From a virus, in the IMG/VR virus record IMGVR_UViG_3300036770_003480, positions 1 through 36,433 of that record: DNA of 36,433 bases; one strand, 5' to 3'. A model generated the notes under the pieces. It was not told where the DNA came from, searched no databases, and worked only from the letters and a program-made list of their open reading frames with translations. This document shows, piece by piece, positions 20,157 through 29,600 of this stretch. The position numbers were made by a program, and so were the translations under genes. How positions within the stretch are numbered: position 1 is the stretch's first letter; every line of letters begins with the position of its first letter.

Positions 20157-21809
20157 TTAACCTTCGCAACTCACACAACCCTCATTCATAACCTTTTTAC
20201 GGGATAGTTCTTGTGCTTGACTCATACCAAATTGATAATATAACGTTTTGATACCCATATCGTGTGCATACAGGTAAAGAGCATTAATCTCTTTAACTGG
20301 AACACTGGCTGGCATCATTAAGTTAATAGACTGTGCTTGGTCAATGTATTCTTGACGAACAGCAGCCTGGTCTATAATAGCATGTGGATTGATTTCTGCA
20401 AATGTCTTAAACACTTCTCGTTCTTCTTGAGTTAAGAATGTTAAGTGTTGAACCGAACCATCTGCCTTTTGAATTGAATCCCACACTTCTTCTGTATCCT
20501 TTTCATAATTCTTGAGAAGTTGTTTAAGATAAGGATTCTTAATCGTTGTTTTAGATTTTGCTAAATCCTTAACGTAATAGTTAGAGAACTCAGGTTCAAT
20601 AGATTGAGAGACTTGTCCCAAGATAGATGAGGAACTCTTCGTAGGAGCAATAGCCATTAAGGTTGCATTACGACGACCATATCCTTTAAGAAGTTCAGGT
20701 TCACCAAACATCTTGGCAAGTTCAGCAGATGCCTTATAAGTTTTTTCTTTTAAGGTTTTGGCAATCTCTAAGTTTTTCTTAGCGGCACTACGGCTTTCAA
20801 AAGAAAGCATATTTGATTGAAGATAGGAATGCCAACCAAGAACACCAAGACCTAAAGCACGATGTCTCATGGCGAAGTTTCTAGCACGTTTGTGATATTC
20901 CTTACCTTCAGTTTTGATAATAAACTCAGTGACTACTGTATCTAAGAAGTATGTAAGTGTTTCAATAGCATCTGTTTCTTTAATTTCGTCCCAGTGTAAG
21001 AGATTAATTGACGATAATACGCAAGTAAAGGTTTCTTCAGGGTTTGAAGGTAGTGCTATTTCTGAACACATATTACTTGCATAGATAGGCATATCTTTAT
21101 CTTTATATACATCGGGTCTTCCGTTGTTCATATTATCTGTAAACAAGATATAAGGATAACCTATTTCACTTCTACGTTGTAATACCTTTGCCCATAGTTT
21201 ACGAGCATGTTTATCTCCGTCTCTAACTTTTTGTAAAAATTCATCAGTGACAGTGATAGCATGGGTGAGACCTTGAATAGGATTACCCTCTGTTCCAATG
21301 TCTAAGAACTCTTCTGCATCTGGGTGTTCGATAGGTAAGTAAGCACTAAAGAAACCTCTACGAACACTTCCTTGAGAAACAACAGATGATAAAGTATCAT
21401 ACATTCTCATGAAATGAACTGCACCGCTTGATTCACCATTATTCTTAATGGGAGCACCACGTCCACGCAATTCACCAAAATAACCAGAAGTTCCACCTCC
21501 ACCTTTCATGAGCATACCGTTTTCTGCATGTCCATATAAGATGGATTCCATGCTGTCTTCAATATATGAACCAAAGCATGAAACAGGTAATCCTCTTTCT
21601 ATACCGTAGTTTGACCACACAGGTGAAGAGAGAGAAAAGAAACCTTTTCCCATATAATTATAAAACTTGTCAGCATATCCGGGAATGCCTAAGTATTCTT
21701 CTGCCTTGTCGGCAATCTGTCTAATTCTTTCTTCTGCGGTTTGTCCTTCCATAAGGTAACCACGAGATAGAAACTTTCTTGATTCTTTGTTAAGCCACTC
21801 GAATGCCAT
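20157..21809 (-). CDS. nrdA: Ribonucleotide reductase large (catalytic) subunit, class I
   Basis: 550-residue alpha subunit reducing NDPs to dNDPs. Active-site residues are visible: C78 in LPVSCFGS, N246-M-C248-S-E250 and C263 in TFTCVLSSINL. A YY pair in IKTLYYQFG serves radical transfer, and the C-terminal redox tail is CVSCEG (C545, C548). The N-terminal ATP-cone is missing; the protein starts directly with the ten-stranded barrel region, so activity control would lie in NrdB. At 550 residues it is compact compared with bacterial NrdA (about 760). The frame is uninterrupted, with no intein or intron. AGGAGG precedes the ATG at 21809, 12 nt after nrdB. The thioredoxin encoded upstream should re-reduce it. 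Confidence 0.96.
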   Translation of the reverse strand: MAFEWLNKESRKFLSRGYLMEGQTAEERIRQIADKAEEYLGIPGYADKFYNYMGKGFFSLSSPVWSNYGIERGLPVSCFGSYIEDSMESILYGHAENGMLMKGGGGTSGYFGELRGRGAPIKNNGESSGAVHFMRMYDTLSSVVSQGSVRRGFFSAYLPIEHPDAEEFLDIGTEGNPIQGLTHAITVTDEFLQKVRDGDKHARKLWAKVLQRRSEIGYPYILFTDNMNNGRPDVYKDKDMPIYASNMCSEIALPSNPEETFTCVLSSINLLHWDEIKETDAIETLTYFLDTVVTEFIIKTEGKEYHKRARNFAMRHRALGLGVLGWHSYLQSNMLSFESRSAAKKNLEIAKTLKEKTYKASAELAKMFGEPELLKGYGRRNATLMAIAPTKSSSSILGQVSQSIEPEFSNYYVKDLAKSKTTIKNPYLKQLLKNYEKDTEEVWDSIQKADGSVQHLTFLTQEEREVFKTFAEINPHAIIDQAAVRQEYIDQAQSINLMMPASVPVKEINALYLYAHDMGIKTLYYQFGMSQAQELSRKKVMNEGCVSCEG

Positions 21810-21821
21810 TGGTCATTCCTC

Positions 21822-23060
21822 CTAAAATAAGTCGTCTTCTGTAAATGATTTGGTTTTTTTAGAATATGCTGTGCTTCTCTTTACAAAGAAGTCTACGTTT
21901 TTAGTTCCCAACATTTCTTCAGCAAACCATGCTGTATCTTTTAATATCTTCTTATCGACTTCAAATATATCTTCTAAACCGATGGCTCTCATTGATTGAT
22001 TGAATCTATCTTTAACAAATTCTTTTACTAATGCTTTAGGTAAGAAATCTAAGTCATTATCCCCATAAATCCAATCGACCACACCTGCTTCTGCTTGATA
22101 AGCACTCAGAGTAAGTTGTTTAAGGGCATTGATAACATCTTCTGTAAACCACTTTGGATTTTCTTTCTTTATAATATTGACTAACTCAAATCCGAATCTT
22201 GCATGGATATCCTCTTCTTTAGAGGTTGCTTCCACCGCATTTGAGATACCCTTCAAAACATTCTTGTGTTTATTAAAGGACATCATGATTAAGAACTGGG
22301 AGAATAAAGATACATTCTCTACAAACATGGAGAATAGTATTACATTTTTAAAATAGTCTCTATCTTCAACTTGATACCTAATTGCTTGGTCTAAGTATTC
22401 AATTCTTCTTTGAATGGCTGGAACGTCTAGTATATTTTTAAACTCATCATTTAAGTTCATTAATTCAAGTAAGTTGGAGTATGCATCAGCATGTCTAACT
22501 TCAGACTCTGCAAAGGTAGCACCTACACTTTGAATTTCTGGTTTTTGTAATCTATCCCCAACTTTAGCCCAGAAAGTCTTTACTTGGACTTCGATTTGAG
22601 AGATGGCTAACATAGCACGACTAACTATCTCTGCTTCTTCTTTTGATAACTTAACTTTTAAATCTTGTATATCACTTGTATAGTTAAACTCTGTATGAAC
22701 CCAGTAAGAGTGTCTAATGGCATTAACATATTCTAATAAGTCAGGATATTCGTAAGGTTTTAAGTTTGCCCTCTTCTTAAAGATACTTCTTTTGTTTGTT
22801 ACACGGTATCCAATATATTCTCTTGCAAGTTCGTATTGGTCACGCTTCATTAAAATGTTTTCTACAATAGTGTGAATTTCATCAACGTGAATTTTATCCT
22901 TATTGGTTGCAGCAATATCTGTAACTGCATCATTGGCAACTTGTTGAGGTAAAAGACCATAATCTTTACTACCAATACTTGCCAATGCTCTTGTGATAGC
23001 ATTTTCAATTTTTTTGTAGTTTAAAACTTCTATCGTACCGTTTCTTTTTTGAACAAACAT
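21822..23060 (-). CDS. nrdB: Ribonucleotide reductase small subunit with N-terminal ATP-cone
   Basis: 412-residue radical-generating subunit. Residues about 1-90 are an ATP-cone (VQKRNGTIEVLNYKKIENAI to REYIGYRVTNKRS), a regulatory domain normally on NrdA. The ferritin-like core follows with inferred metal ligands E157, E187-x-x-H190, E248 and E283-x-x-H286, and Y194 four residues after H190 as in tyrosyl-radical enzymes. The first ligand is Glu where E. coli NrdB has Asp84. An N-terminal cone plus all-Glu ligands matches the NrdB type known from Leeuwenhoekiella, described as using a dimanganese (class Id) cofactor. The C-terminal tail SFTEDDLF would dock to NrdA. The start ATG at 23060 lies 1 nt after the thioredoxin stop. 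Confidence 0.95.
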   Translation of the reverse strand: MFVQKRNGTIEVLNYKKIENAITRALASIGSKDYGLLPQQVANDAVTDIAATNKDKIHVDEIHTIVENILMKRDQYELAREYIGYRVTNKRSIFKKRANLKPYEYPDLLEYVNAIRHSYWVHTEFNYTSDIQDLKVKLSKEEAEIVSRAMLAISQIEVQVKTFWAKVGDRLQKPEIQSVGATFAESEVRHADAYSNLLELMNLNDEFKNILDVPAIQRRIEYLDQAIRYQVEDRDYFKNVILFSMFVENVSLFSQFLIMMSFNKHKNVLKGISNAVEATSKEEDIHARFGFELVNIIKKENPKWFTEDVINALKQLTLSAYQAEAGVVDWIYGDNDLDFLPKALVKEFVKDRFNQSMRAIGLEDIFEVDKKILKDTAWFAEEMLGTKNVDFFVKRSTAYSKKTKSFTEDDLF

Positions 23061-23061
23061 A

Positions 23062-23316
23062 CTAAGCTTTCTCCGTAAAATATTTTATAAGTTGTTCTTT
23101 ATTTTGAAAACCTAATGCACGACGGTATTTTTTACCATCCTCAAAGAAGTCAAGTGTGGGTATACTTTTTACACTATTTGCCTCTGCTAATTCTGTTTGT
23201 TCATCAACATCAACCATCTCGATGTCATAACCTTCAGATTGTAATTCCTTTAAAATTGGGGTTAACATTTTGCAGGGTGCACACCATGCAGCCTTAAAAG
23301 CGATTAATTTTCTCAT
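23062..23316 (-). CDS. Thioredoxin-like protein
   Basis: 84-residue dithiol reductant. The active site AAWCAPCK is at W11-C12-A-P-C15 and the cis-proline segment is KSIPTLDFF. It is shorter than classical thioredoxin (about 105-108) and lies in the size range of glutaredoxins, but WCAPC is thioredoxin-like. Genetic linkage to nrdB and nrdA indicates that it reduces the C-terminal disulphide of NrdA. AAAGGAG precedes the ATG at 23316. It heads the three-gene reductase unit, about 60 nt after the tail fibre gene ends, with an imperfect AATTGTATAGT element between. Confidence 0.92.
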   Translation of the reverse strand: MRKLIAFKAAWCAPCKMLTPILKELQSEGYDIEMVDVDEQTELAEANSVKSIPTLDFFEDGKKYRRALGFQNKEQLIKYFTEKA

Positions 23317-23359
23317 ATTTTTTATCTCCTTTACAATATGATATTTATGTGTTCACTAT

Positions 23360-23370
23360 ACTATACAATT
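23360..23370 (-). promoter_or_regulatory. Imperfect element (AATTGTATAGT) before the reductase operon
   Basis: Nine of eleven bases match the recurring element. It is the only candidate promoter in the gap between the tail fibre gene and the thioredoxin gene. It lies about 44 nt before the ATG, farther than the other copies, and lacks a -35 box. Confidence 0.35.
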
Positions 23371-23377
23371 TTATAAA

Positions 23378-25465
23378 CTAATTTATACCGATAATCTGAA
23401 CTCTATCATCATTACTGTTCGAATAACTAAACCAAACTCTAACACTTGTTTCGTCACCGGAGGTAAATCTCACCTCTATCATAAGGACTGAAAAAATTGT
23501 TTGATAAGTATCTCTAGATGCCATAACAGTATATGTTTTTGTTACTCCCCCAACACCTAACAGCGATAGAATTTCAGAGACAGGTATTAATGCAGTACCA
23601 TATCTTAAGTTAGGTGAATTAGAAGCACTTACTGCTTGTATTAATATATACTTATATTCTGTCCAATTTTTAGAGAGTCCAGCAGAGGATAAATTAAGAA
23701 TTGCACCTGTATCATTTTTTGCATTTGATGCCGTTGAATAAAGAACACCTATCAATTCCCTTGTCGGGGTTGTGGCAGTTTGAACAAATGCCGTTGTAGC
23801 AATACGTGTACTGTTATTACTTGAAGCTTGTGTAGTGGCGGTAGGATTTCCTGTAAAGTTTGGACTAGCTAGGTCAGCTTTAAGGTCTAAAGCAGTTTGT
23901 ATTGCATCTGCCCTAACCAGTGCTGTAGTAGAACTAGATAAAGTTGTTTGAACTGTATACCCATTATTGAGAGCATTACCAGATATCCCATTCCAAGTTG
24001 GAACATTTCCACTTGTTGATGCAGATAATTTTTTAACTTGGGCATCATTTGTTACATTGCCTAAACCTACTTGTGTTTTTGTTACGCTGTGTGGATTGCT
24101 TGTAGAACTGATATGGGATTGTATATTAGCATTGGCAGGTTCTGCTCCAATTTGAGCGGTGGTAACACCGTGAGGATTACTTGTCGAAGATATATGTGAT
24201 TGAATATTTGCGTTAGCAGGTTCTGCCCCAACCATTGAAGCAGTAATACCTGTAACAGTACCTGTAAATGCTGGAGATGCTAACGGTGCTTTCAAATCTA
24301 AGGCATCTTGTGTAGCATCACTGATAGGTTTATTGGCATCGCTGGTGTTGTCCACATTACCTAAACCTACTTTAGATTTAGAAATGGTTAACCATGATGG
24401 GTCAGAATAACTACCATTAGTATAAACACCATTTGTTACAGTAGCAGAATTTCCATCAATAGAACCTGAGATTGTTGAACTAAAAGTTTTTGTTCCTGCA
24501 ATGGTTTGATTACCTGATGTATAAACACCGTTTGTTACAGTGTCTGCATTACCTGTAAGGTCACCAATAAAGTGTGTTGCATATACATTAGCATAAACTT
24601 TAGAGGAAGAACCGACAGATGATACGTTATTTAATTTTGGAGTAATACTATTTGTATTTTCAATCGTACCATCAATATTCGCAGTACCATCAAAAGATTG
24701 TCCCCAAAGAGTTCTCGCTGTTGTTAATTGTTCTGCTTGTCCTGCTACTACGGTAGATTGGTTTGCCCAGACAGGTGCAGAGGTACCACCAGCAGAAACA
24801 AGAACTTGGCTAGATGTTCCAGCAGTAATAGGAGCAAATACAGTATCAGAGGTATTTAACGTTAAATCATCATTAATTTTTGGTAAGCCTTCCACATCAG
24901 TTGCTTCAAATTTTAAAAGACTAGTTAAAGGAACTGCCCATGAAGATGGACCACCAGAAAGTATTTTTAATTCATAAACATCGCTAGCAGGTGTACGTGG
25001 TGTTTGTGTAAGGTCTAAACCCTCAAAGAAATAAGTACCACCAGTATCAACATCTAGGATTCTACCAGAAGGTTCTGTAATAAAACCAACTGTATCATTC
25101 GCACCGACAAGAGTAAAACCCTTATATTTTGTATTTGGAGCAGATGGTTCACCTTCATCAGTAATAAAAGGTATAACCTTAATAGAAGCATACACATCTG
25201 TCCATGATGCACCTGTTCCACCTACACCTAAAAATTCGGTAAGGTTAGCTTCAAAATAATATCCGTGGATATTAAATTTAATAATCTTAGTTCCGGAATT
25301 CCAATCAATAACAAAACTATCCCTTGAGGCAAGCCTATTGGTTAGGTTTGTCACATTGAACTCAGTGTTGAGTCTTGATTCAGGATTATACTTTGTTGTT
25401 CCTGAAGAGGGTCCCCTAAACGCTGATGGGAATACTTTTACTGCTGTACTTTTAATGTTTGCCAT
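23378..25465 (-). CDS. Tail fibre / putative receptor-binding protein
   Basis: 695-residue fibre. Residues about 1-200 form a distinct N-terminal part (attachment to the baseplate is inferred). The central and C-terminal parts carry repeats typical of phage fibres: TNGVY twice, KVGLGNVDNTSDANKPISDA, ALDLKAPLASPAFTGTV and again LKADLASPNFTGNPTATT, and two copies of EPANANIQSHISSTSNPH. The last about 125 residues form a separate beta-rich tip that would contact the host surface. The ATG at 25465 has AAGGAG 7 nt before it, and an AGTTGTATAAT element directly abuts that ribosome-binding site. It is the last virion gene before the reductase operon. Confidence 0.88.
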   Translation of the reverse strand: MANIKSTAVKVFPSAFRGPSSGTTKYNPESRLNTEFNVTNLTNRLASRDSFVIDWNSGTKIIKFNIHGYYFEANLTEFLGVGGTGASWTDVYASIKVIPFITDEGEPSAPNTKYKGFTLVGANDTVGFITEPSGRILDVDTGGTYFFEGLDLTQTPRTPASDVYELKILSGGPSSWAVPLTSLLKFEATDVEGLPKINDDLTLNTSDTVFAPITAGTSSQVLVSAGGTSAPVWANQSTVVAGQAEQLTTARTLWGQSFDGTANIDGTIENTNSITPKLNNVSSVGSSSKVYANVYATHFIGDLTGNADTVTNGVYTSGNQTIAGTKTFSSTISGSIDGNSATVTNGVYTNGSYSDPSWLTISKSKVGLGNVDNTSDANKPISDATQDALDLKAPLASPAFTGTVTGITASMVGAEPANANIQSHISSTSNPHGVTTAQIGAEPANANIQSHISSTSNPHSVTKTQVGLGNVTNDAQVKKLSASTSGNVPTWNGISGNALNNGYTVQTTLSSSTTALVRADAIQTALDLKADLASPNFTGNPTATTQASSNNSTRIATTAFVQTATTPTRELIGVLYSTASNAKNDTGAILNLSSAGLSKNWTEYKYILIQAVSASNSPNLRYGTALIPVSEILSLLGVGGVTKTYTVMASRDTYQTIFSVLMIEVRFTSGDETSVRVWFSYSNSNDDRVQIIGIN
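24089..24142 (-). repeat. Fibre repeat, copy 2
   Basis: 54 nt encoding EPANANIQSHISSTSNPH. The amino acids are identical to the copy at 24170-24223 while many third codon positions differ, so the duplication is old and held by selection on protein. Confidence 0.85.
24170..24223 (-). repeat. Fibre repeat, copy 1
   Basis: 54 nt encoding the same 18 residues as the copy at 24089-24142. The offset is 81 nt, so the repeating unit is 27 residues, the linker being HGVTTAQIGA in the first spacing. Confidence 0.85.
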
Positions 25466-25478
25466 ATGTTATCTCCTT

Positions 25479-25489
25479 ATTATACAACT
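25479..25489 (-). promoter_or_regulatory. AGTTGTATAAT element abutting the tail-fibre ribosome-binding site
   Basis: Exact copy overlapping the stop codon region of the gene upstream and followed directly by AAGGAG, 13 nt before the fibre ATG. A promoter here would start transcripts after the Shine-Dalgarno, so only read-through mRNA would carry it. Either the element makes a near-leaderless fibre mRNA or it has another role here. Confidence 0.5.
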
Positions 25490-25995
25490 TGTTGTGCTTG
25501 ATTTGTAATCTTCATCGTCCACGTAATCAGGATGTTTGATTTACCGTCTGATACTATGGGTTCATCTAGTAAGAAGTAAGCAATATGATTACCCCAACTT
25601 GTAGAATTTTGACTGTACAATCTTATTACATTAATCTCTGAACCTAACGATACAGATGCGAATGGTATTAAAAATTTGAATACTGCACTTGCATGGGTAT
25701 CACTTTCGGTATTACTGCTTTCAATTGATACACCTGAATATGGTATAGCGTTAGTTGATATTTGAACTGCAACTGCATCTGATGCCCCATTGCCTACCAT
25801 AATATATCTAGGTGTTCCACCTGAATCAAATTGACCAATTAGAGCATTAGCAAGGAATGAAAATAAAGGAAGTTTACCGTCGTTATGAGTTTTAATGGTT
25901 TTAATAACCTTTTTACCCCTAACTAATTTTATTTCAACATTTCCAATGTACCCCAATGAGGCATTTGTTTGTTTAGTAGTTTTTGTTTTTGCCAT
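25480..25995 (-). CDS. Virion protein adjacent to tail fibre
   Basis: 171-residue protein, probably structural. The lysine/threonine-rich start (MAKTKTTKQTN) and beta-rich body (VEIKLVRGKKVIKTIKTHND, YIMVGNGASDA, ILITWTMKITNQAQQVV) suggest a fibre-associated or baseplate-periphery protein. No cysteine motifs or membrane helices are present. AAAGGAAGG precedes the ATG at 25995. Position between the gpI-like protein and the long fibre suggests that it connects fibre to baseplate or assists fibre assembly. I do not recognise a named family. Confidence 0.75.
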   Translation of the reverse strand: MAKTKTTKQTNASLGYIGNVEIKLVRGKKVIKTIKTHNDGKLPLFSFLANALIGQFDSGGTPRYIMVGNGASDAVAVQISTNAIPYSGVSIESSNTESDTHASAVFKFLIPFASVSLGSEINVIRLYSQNSTSWGNHIAYFLLDEPIVSDGKSNILITWTMKITNQAQQVV

Positions 25996-26009
25996 ATTTT
26001 TACCTTCCT

Positions 26010-26693
26010 TTATTCGTTACTTGGCCACACAATGACCGTATTATCTGTTAAACCACTTGTCGCATTATTTAACTCATCAGAATCTAATGTTACTAGTCCA
26101 GGAGTTATAATGCCAATCTCTTCACCTGAATATGGTTCACTTGTTTGAATAATATCTACTGATACAGCATCAGAACCAATGGGTTGACCACTAACACTGG
26201 CAACGATAATAATGTAGTTAAAACCTGCCGGTAATACGTAATCTAACATATCTTCTAACAAGGCAACATCTCTAACTTCTTTTGGAATGTAGATTTGAAC
26301 TTCTCTATTATACACTATTTCTTCACTTGTTTCAACTGATGATGAATCAATTACAACTTCAAACTTTTCTGTTATATTTTGAGCCTTTAATAAAACCCTT
26401 ACACAGTCTTCAATAGATTTTTTAGTACCCTTTATCTTTAAGATACCTTTAAAGGAATTTACTAATGCTAAAAGATTTGGAATATCATACTTTCTTTTAG
26501 ATTCAAATCCAACAGTTTTTGTAATTAAGTCCACTAAAGAATCATCATAGTTACTAGATAAAGGTGTATTGCCTATTGTATCCGTTCCCGTTTTAGAATG
26601 ATTAAAGACAGCTTCAAAAATTCTACCAAGCAACTGGAAGTCTCTTGATTCGTTATAATAATAATCAGGAACCTGTCTTTGTGTTTTAATCAT
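26010..26693 (-). CDS. Baseplate protein, P2 gpI-like
   Basis: 227-residue baseplate component. The N-terminal part (RDFQLLGRIFEAVFN, then ESKRKYDIPNLLALVNSFKG and KIKGTKKSIEDCVRVLL) matches the pattern of tail protein I, in which a GTKK/GTRKGI-like turn precedes a helix. In other myoviruses such proteins sit at the wedge tip and join the fibres to the J/gp6-like protein. The gene order J-like, I-like, fibre here is the same as in P2. A beta-rich C-terminal third (from about 120) is specific to this phage. The ATG at 26693 follows the stop of the gp6-like gene by 2 nt with a weak AGGA. Confidence 0.75.
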   Translation of the reverse strand: MIKTQRQVPDYYYNESRDFQLLGRIFEAVFNHSKTGTDTIGNTPLSSNYDDSLVDLITKTVGFESKRKYDIPNLLALVNSFKGILKIKGTKKSIEDCVRVLLKAQNITEKFEVVIDSSSVETSEEIVYNREVQIYIPKEVRDVALLEDMLDYVLPAGFNYIIIVASVSGQPIGSDAVSVDIIQTSEPYSGEEIGIITPGLVTLDSDELNNATSGLTDNTVIVWPSNE

Positions 26694-26695
26694 AC

Positions 26696-29600
26696 TTAAA
26701 TCCTAGATGTTCTCACAATCTCTATTCTCGAGCCTACAAAATCAATTTGAGACATCGTAAACTTATTAGCCAAGTTATTGGAATCAAAAAATGCTCGTGG
26801 GTCCGAAATATCATTAAATTCAATTAATGATACACTGTCTAATGTTCCATTGTAGAAAAATATGTTTTGAGTATCTAATGCAGCAATCTTTTCAAGAATA
26901 CCTCCAGTTCCTTCAAAATCACTCACAGCCAAATTAATTGCTGAGTTGTATCCAGAAGTTACAGAGAAAGGACTTAATTGAAGTACATCAGTTCCTGATG
27001 AGGGGTCATCTATATTTAAGAATAAATCATAAATAGAATAAACTTCTATAATATTTATTCCAGGAGATAACTGAATCGTTTCAGAAAAGGCATCACCTGA
27101 ATTATATTTTCTTATACCGTTTCCAACATTAACAGCAACAGTTTCTAACTCTACAGTTGTCAATGAGCCCTCTGTTTTGTCCCAATATATCATCATTAAT
27201 TGTGTAGCACCATCTTCACTAACACGATTACCAACGGTATCAACAAAATAAGATACAACAGGAATTTGTATTTGAGATATACCTATAGAATCTACTTCAA
27301 GATTAGCCAAATTGATTTGATAGTATCCAGAAAGTTGTTTTTCTATATTGACAATGTTTCCAGTTGTTTCTGTATAAGTTGGTGCAGTATAATTAAAAGT
27401 ATAAGCAGAAACATCGTAAGATTTTTCGCCACTTAAATAAGTAACTTCTAAGTTAACATCGACACCACCGGCTTGTTGTAAAAGTGTGTTAAAAACAATG
27501 TAACTATTTACATGTGCATTTGCTTTATTAAATATTCTTGTTCTTTCTCCACCTAAGCCATCTGAAAGAACGAGTGTTATAGTTTGATTTGTTAAAATCT
27601 TTTGCTTCAAACTCGGCCCAGAATTTAAATCTAATCTGGAACGAACTTCCCAAACATAGTTTGAACTATAAGTAGGAAGTGTTTGTGTTTGACCTTCTGT
27701 GGTGTAAGTAATTACCCAATCATTAGAAACCTCAACCCAATCATTTGTTAAATCACCGAGAAAGTTTACAGGGGCTGTTATTTTAATGACATCACCTTCT
27801 CCTAAAGTTAAAATAGTCATTTCTTCAATAGTTAAATTATAATCAGTAGAATTGAAGTTTCTATATTTCCAATTGAAACTTTCAAAAGCAGCTAGCCCTT
27901 TTTCGCTTACTTGGGTTATTTCTACTTTTTCTTCTGTTTCAGAAAATACAATTTTCCATCTATTTAAATCTTCTGTAGTTGTTGTATTTAAAGTTAATCT
28001 TGTACCACTTCCTAAAACTTCTAACTCAGTTAAAGAACTATTGGAATACATAAAGTATTCATTTTCAGATAAAACTTTTTGATAACCGATTAGAACTGCT
28101 GCACTTCCTTCGCCTTCATATATTGCATCAGCAGAAGTGAATAAAGCATTATCTGCGTTATTTACAACCCAGTAGCAAGGTAAGGATGTAGAAGTAAGTG
28201 TTGTTTCAACAAATTTTCTTTTTTCAATTGATTCTTCTGTACCTAAAGTATAGAAATCTAAATATACGGGAGGGAATTCTGAACTTTCAGGGTTACCAAA
28301 CCTAAGTATTTTAGTGATTATTTTACCTGAAACAGAATACTCAGATGTTTCGATTAGTGTTAAACCAACAGGTTTAAAAATATTTGATGGAACTGTTATC
28401 TCACTTACAATAGTTGCTACATAATAGTCCTGACCAGATTCTCTTATTTTACTAACTCTGTAGGTAATAATTTGATTGGAAGTATACTTTATTGCTATAT
28501 TACTATCATTACTGTCAACATAATTAACAATTAAATATTCCTCACCTGTAATAATATGTTCTTCATTTTCAGGTACAGGGGAACCATTCCACTTATAATT
28601 TACATAAGTAGGATAAATTATTTCAGTTGCTAAACTTGGAGCAATAGCTTGAACATATTCATTTTCTTTTAGTGTATATCCTGTCGAACTTATTACACTT
28701 GCTTCGGGGATTGTTACTTCCGTGGTTAATTTAATAAGACTTTCATGAATAAAATCAACATCAAGGGACGATTCTTCTGCGGGTAATAAAACTGATTGTT
28801 GACCTAATTCAAATTCAAAGCCATTGTTGTAATCAAATAAAGAAACTCGTCCAGCTAAAATATTTTTAGCAGTAAGGTTAAGGTAGGGTTCTTTATTAGA
28901 AGGGTCTAATAGGAAAGTCTCTGTTTTATCCTTAGTCATTACTTTTGTATAAAGTTCAGGTTCTTCTAAAGAAACGTTTTTAATTCTTGAATCTGCTTGT
29001 TGAATTGTGGTAAGTAATGTGTCAAAAGGAATTTCGTACCCATAATCTAATTCTCTAGAGTTAAAATCACGGTATAAAGCATTATTGATATTTGCAAGAA
29101 TGGAATTTTGTTCAAAACTATTTACCTTATAGTTTGTAGAAATCTTTGCATTTAACTTATAGTAATTCTTATATAGGTAAATATCTCCATTTAATAAATT
29201 TTTATAGTTATGGGATATGGTTTTATTATCTTCAATACTTGATTTTAACTCTGTTAAATCTACTAAAGGTAGAAATGAATTACTATAGGTGGTCAAGTTA
29301 AAAGAAGTATTAATAGGATTTAAAGGGTATAAGCACAAATCAAAAGGTGTGATGTCAGCACTGTCTGTCAGATTAAGTTTAACAGGACCGAATTGATTAA
29401 AAGAAAGAATATTATTAGAATAGTTTATATCTGTTCTTCTATCTGCTACTTGAACATTAGAAACGATATTTTTACTGTCAGAAGTTAAAAGATTGTAAAT
29501 AGCATTAGCATAATCACGACTTGTAACTAAAGTATCGAAAGTTCCAACTGTTCTCTTGAAAGAGTTATAAATTTCATCGATTGTTTCTGGGTCTTGACCG

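Noticed and set aside
20157-23060. Intron or intein in nrdA or nrdB (also considered for polA and recA), common in SPO1-like phages
   Set aside because: Each reading frame is continuous with catalytic motifs at normal spacing and no homing-endonuclease motif.
23372-23387. Perfect 6-bp inverted repeat TATAAA-CTAA-TTTATA at the tail fibre stop codon, considered as a terminator
   Set aside because: All stem pairs are A-T, there is no U-run after it, and such repeats arise easily in AT-rich DNA.
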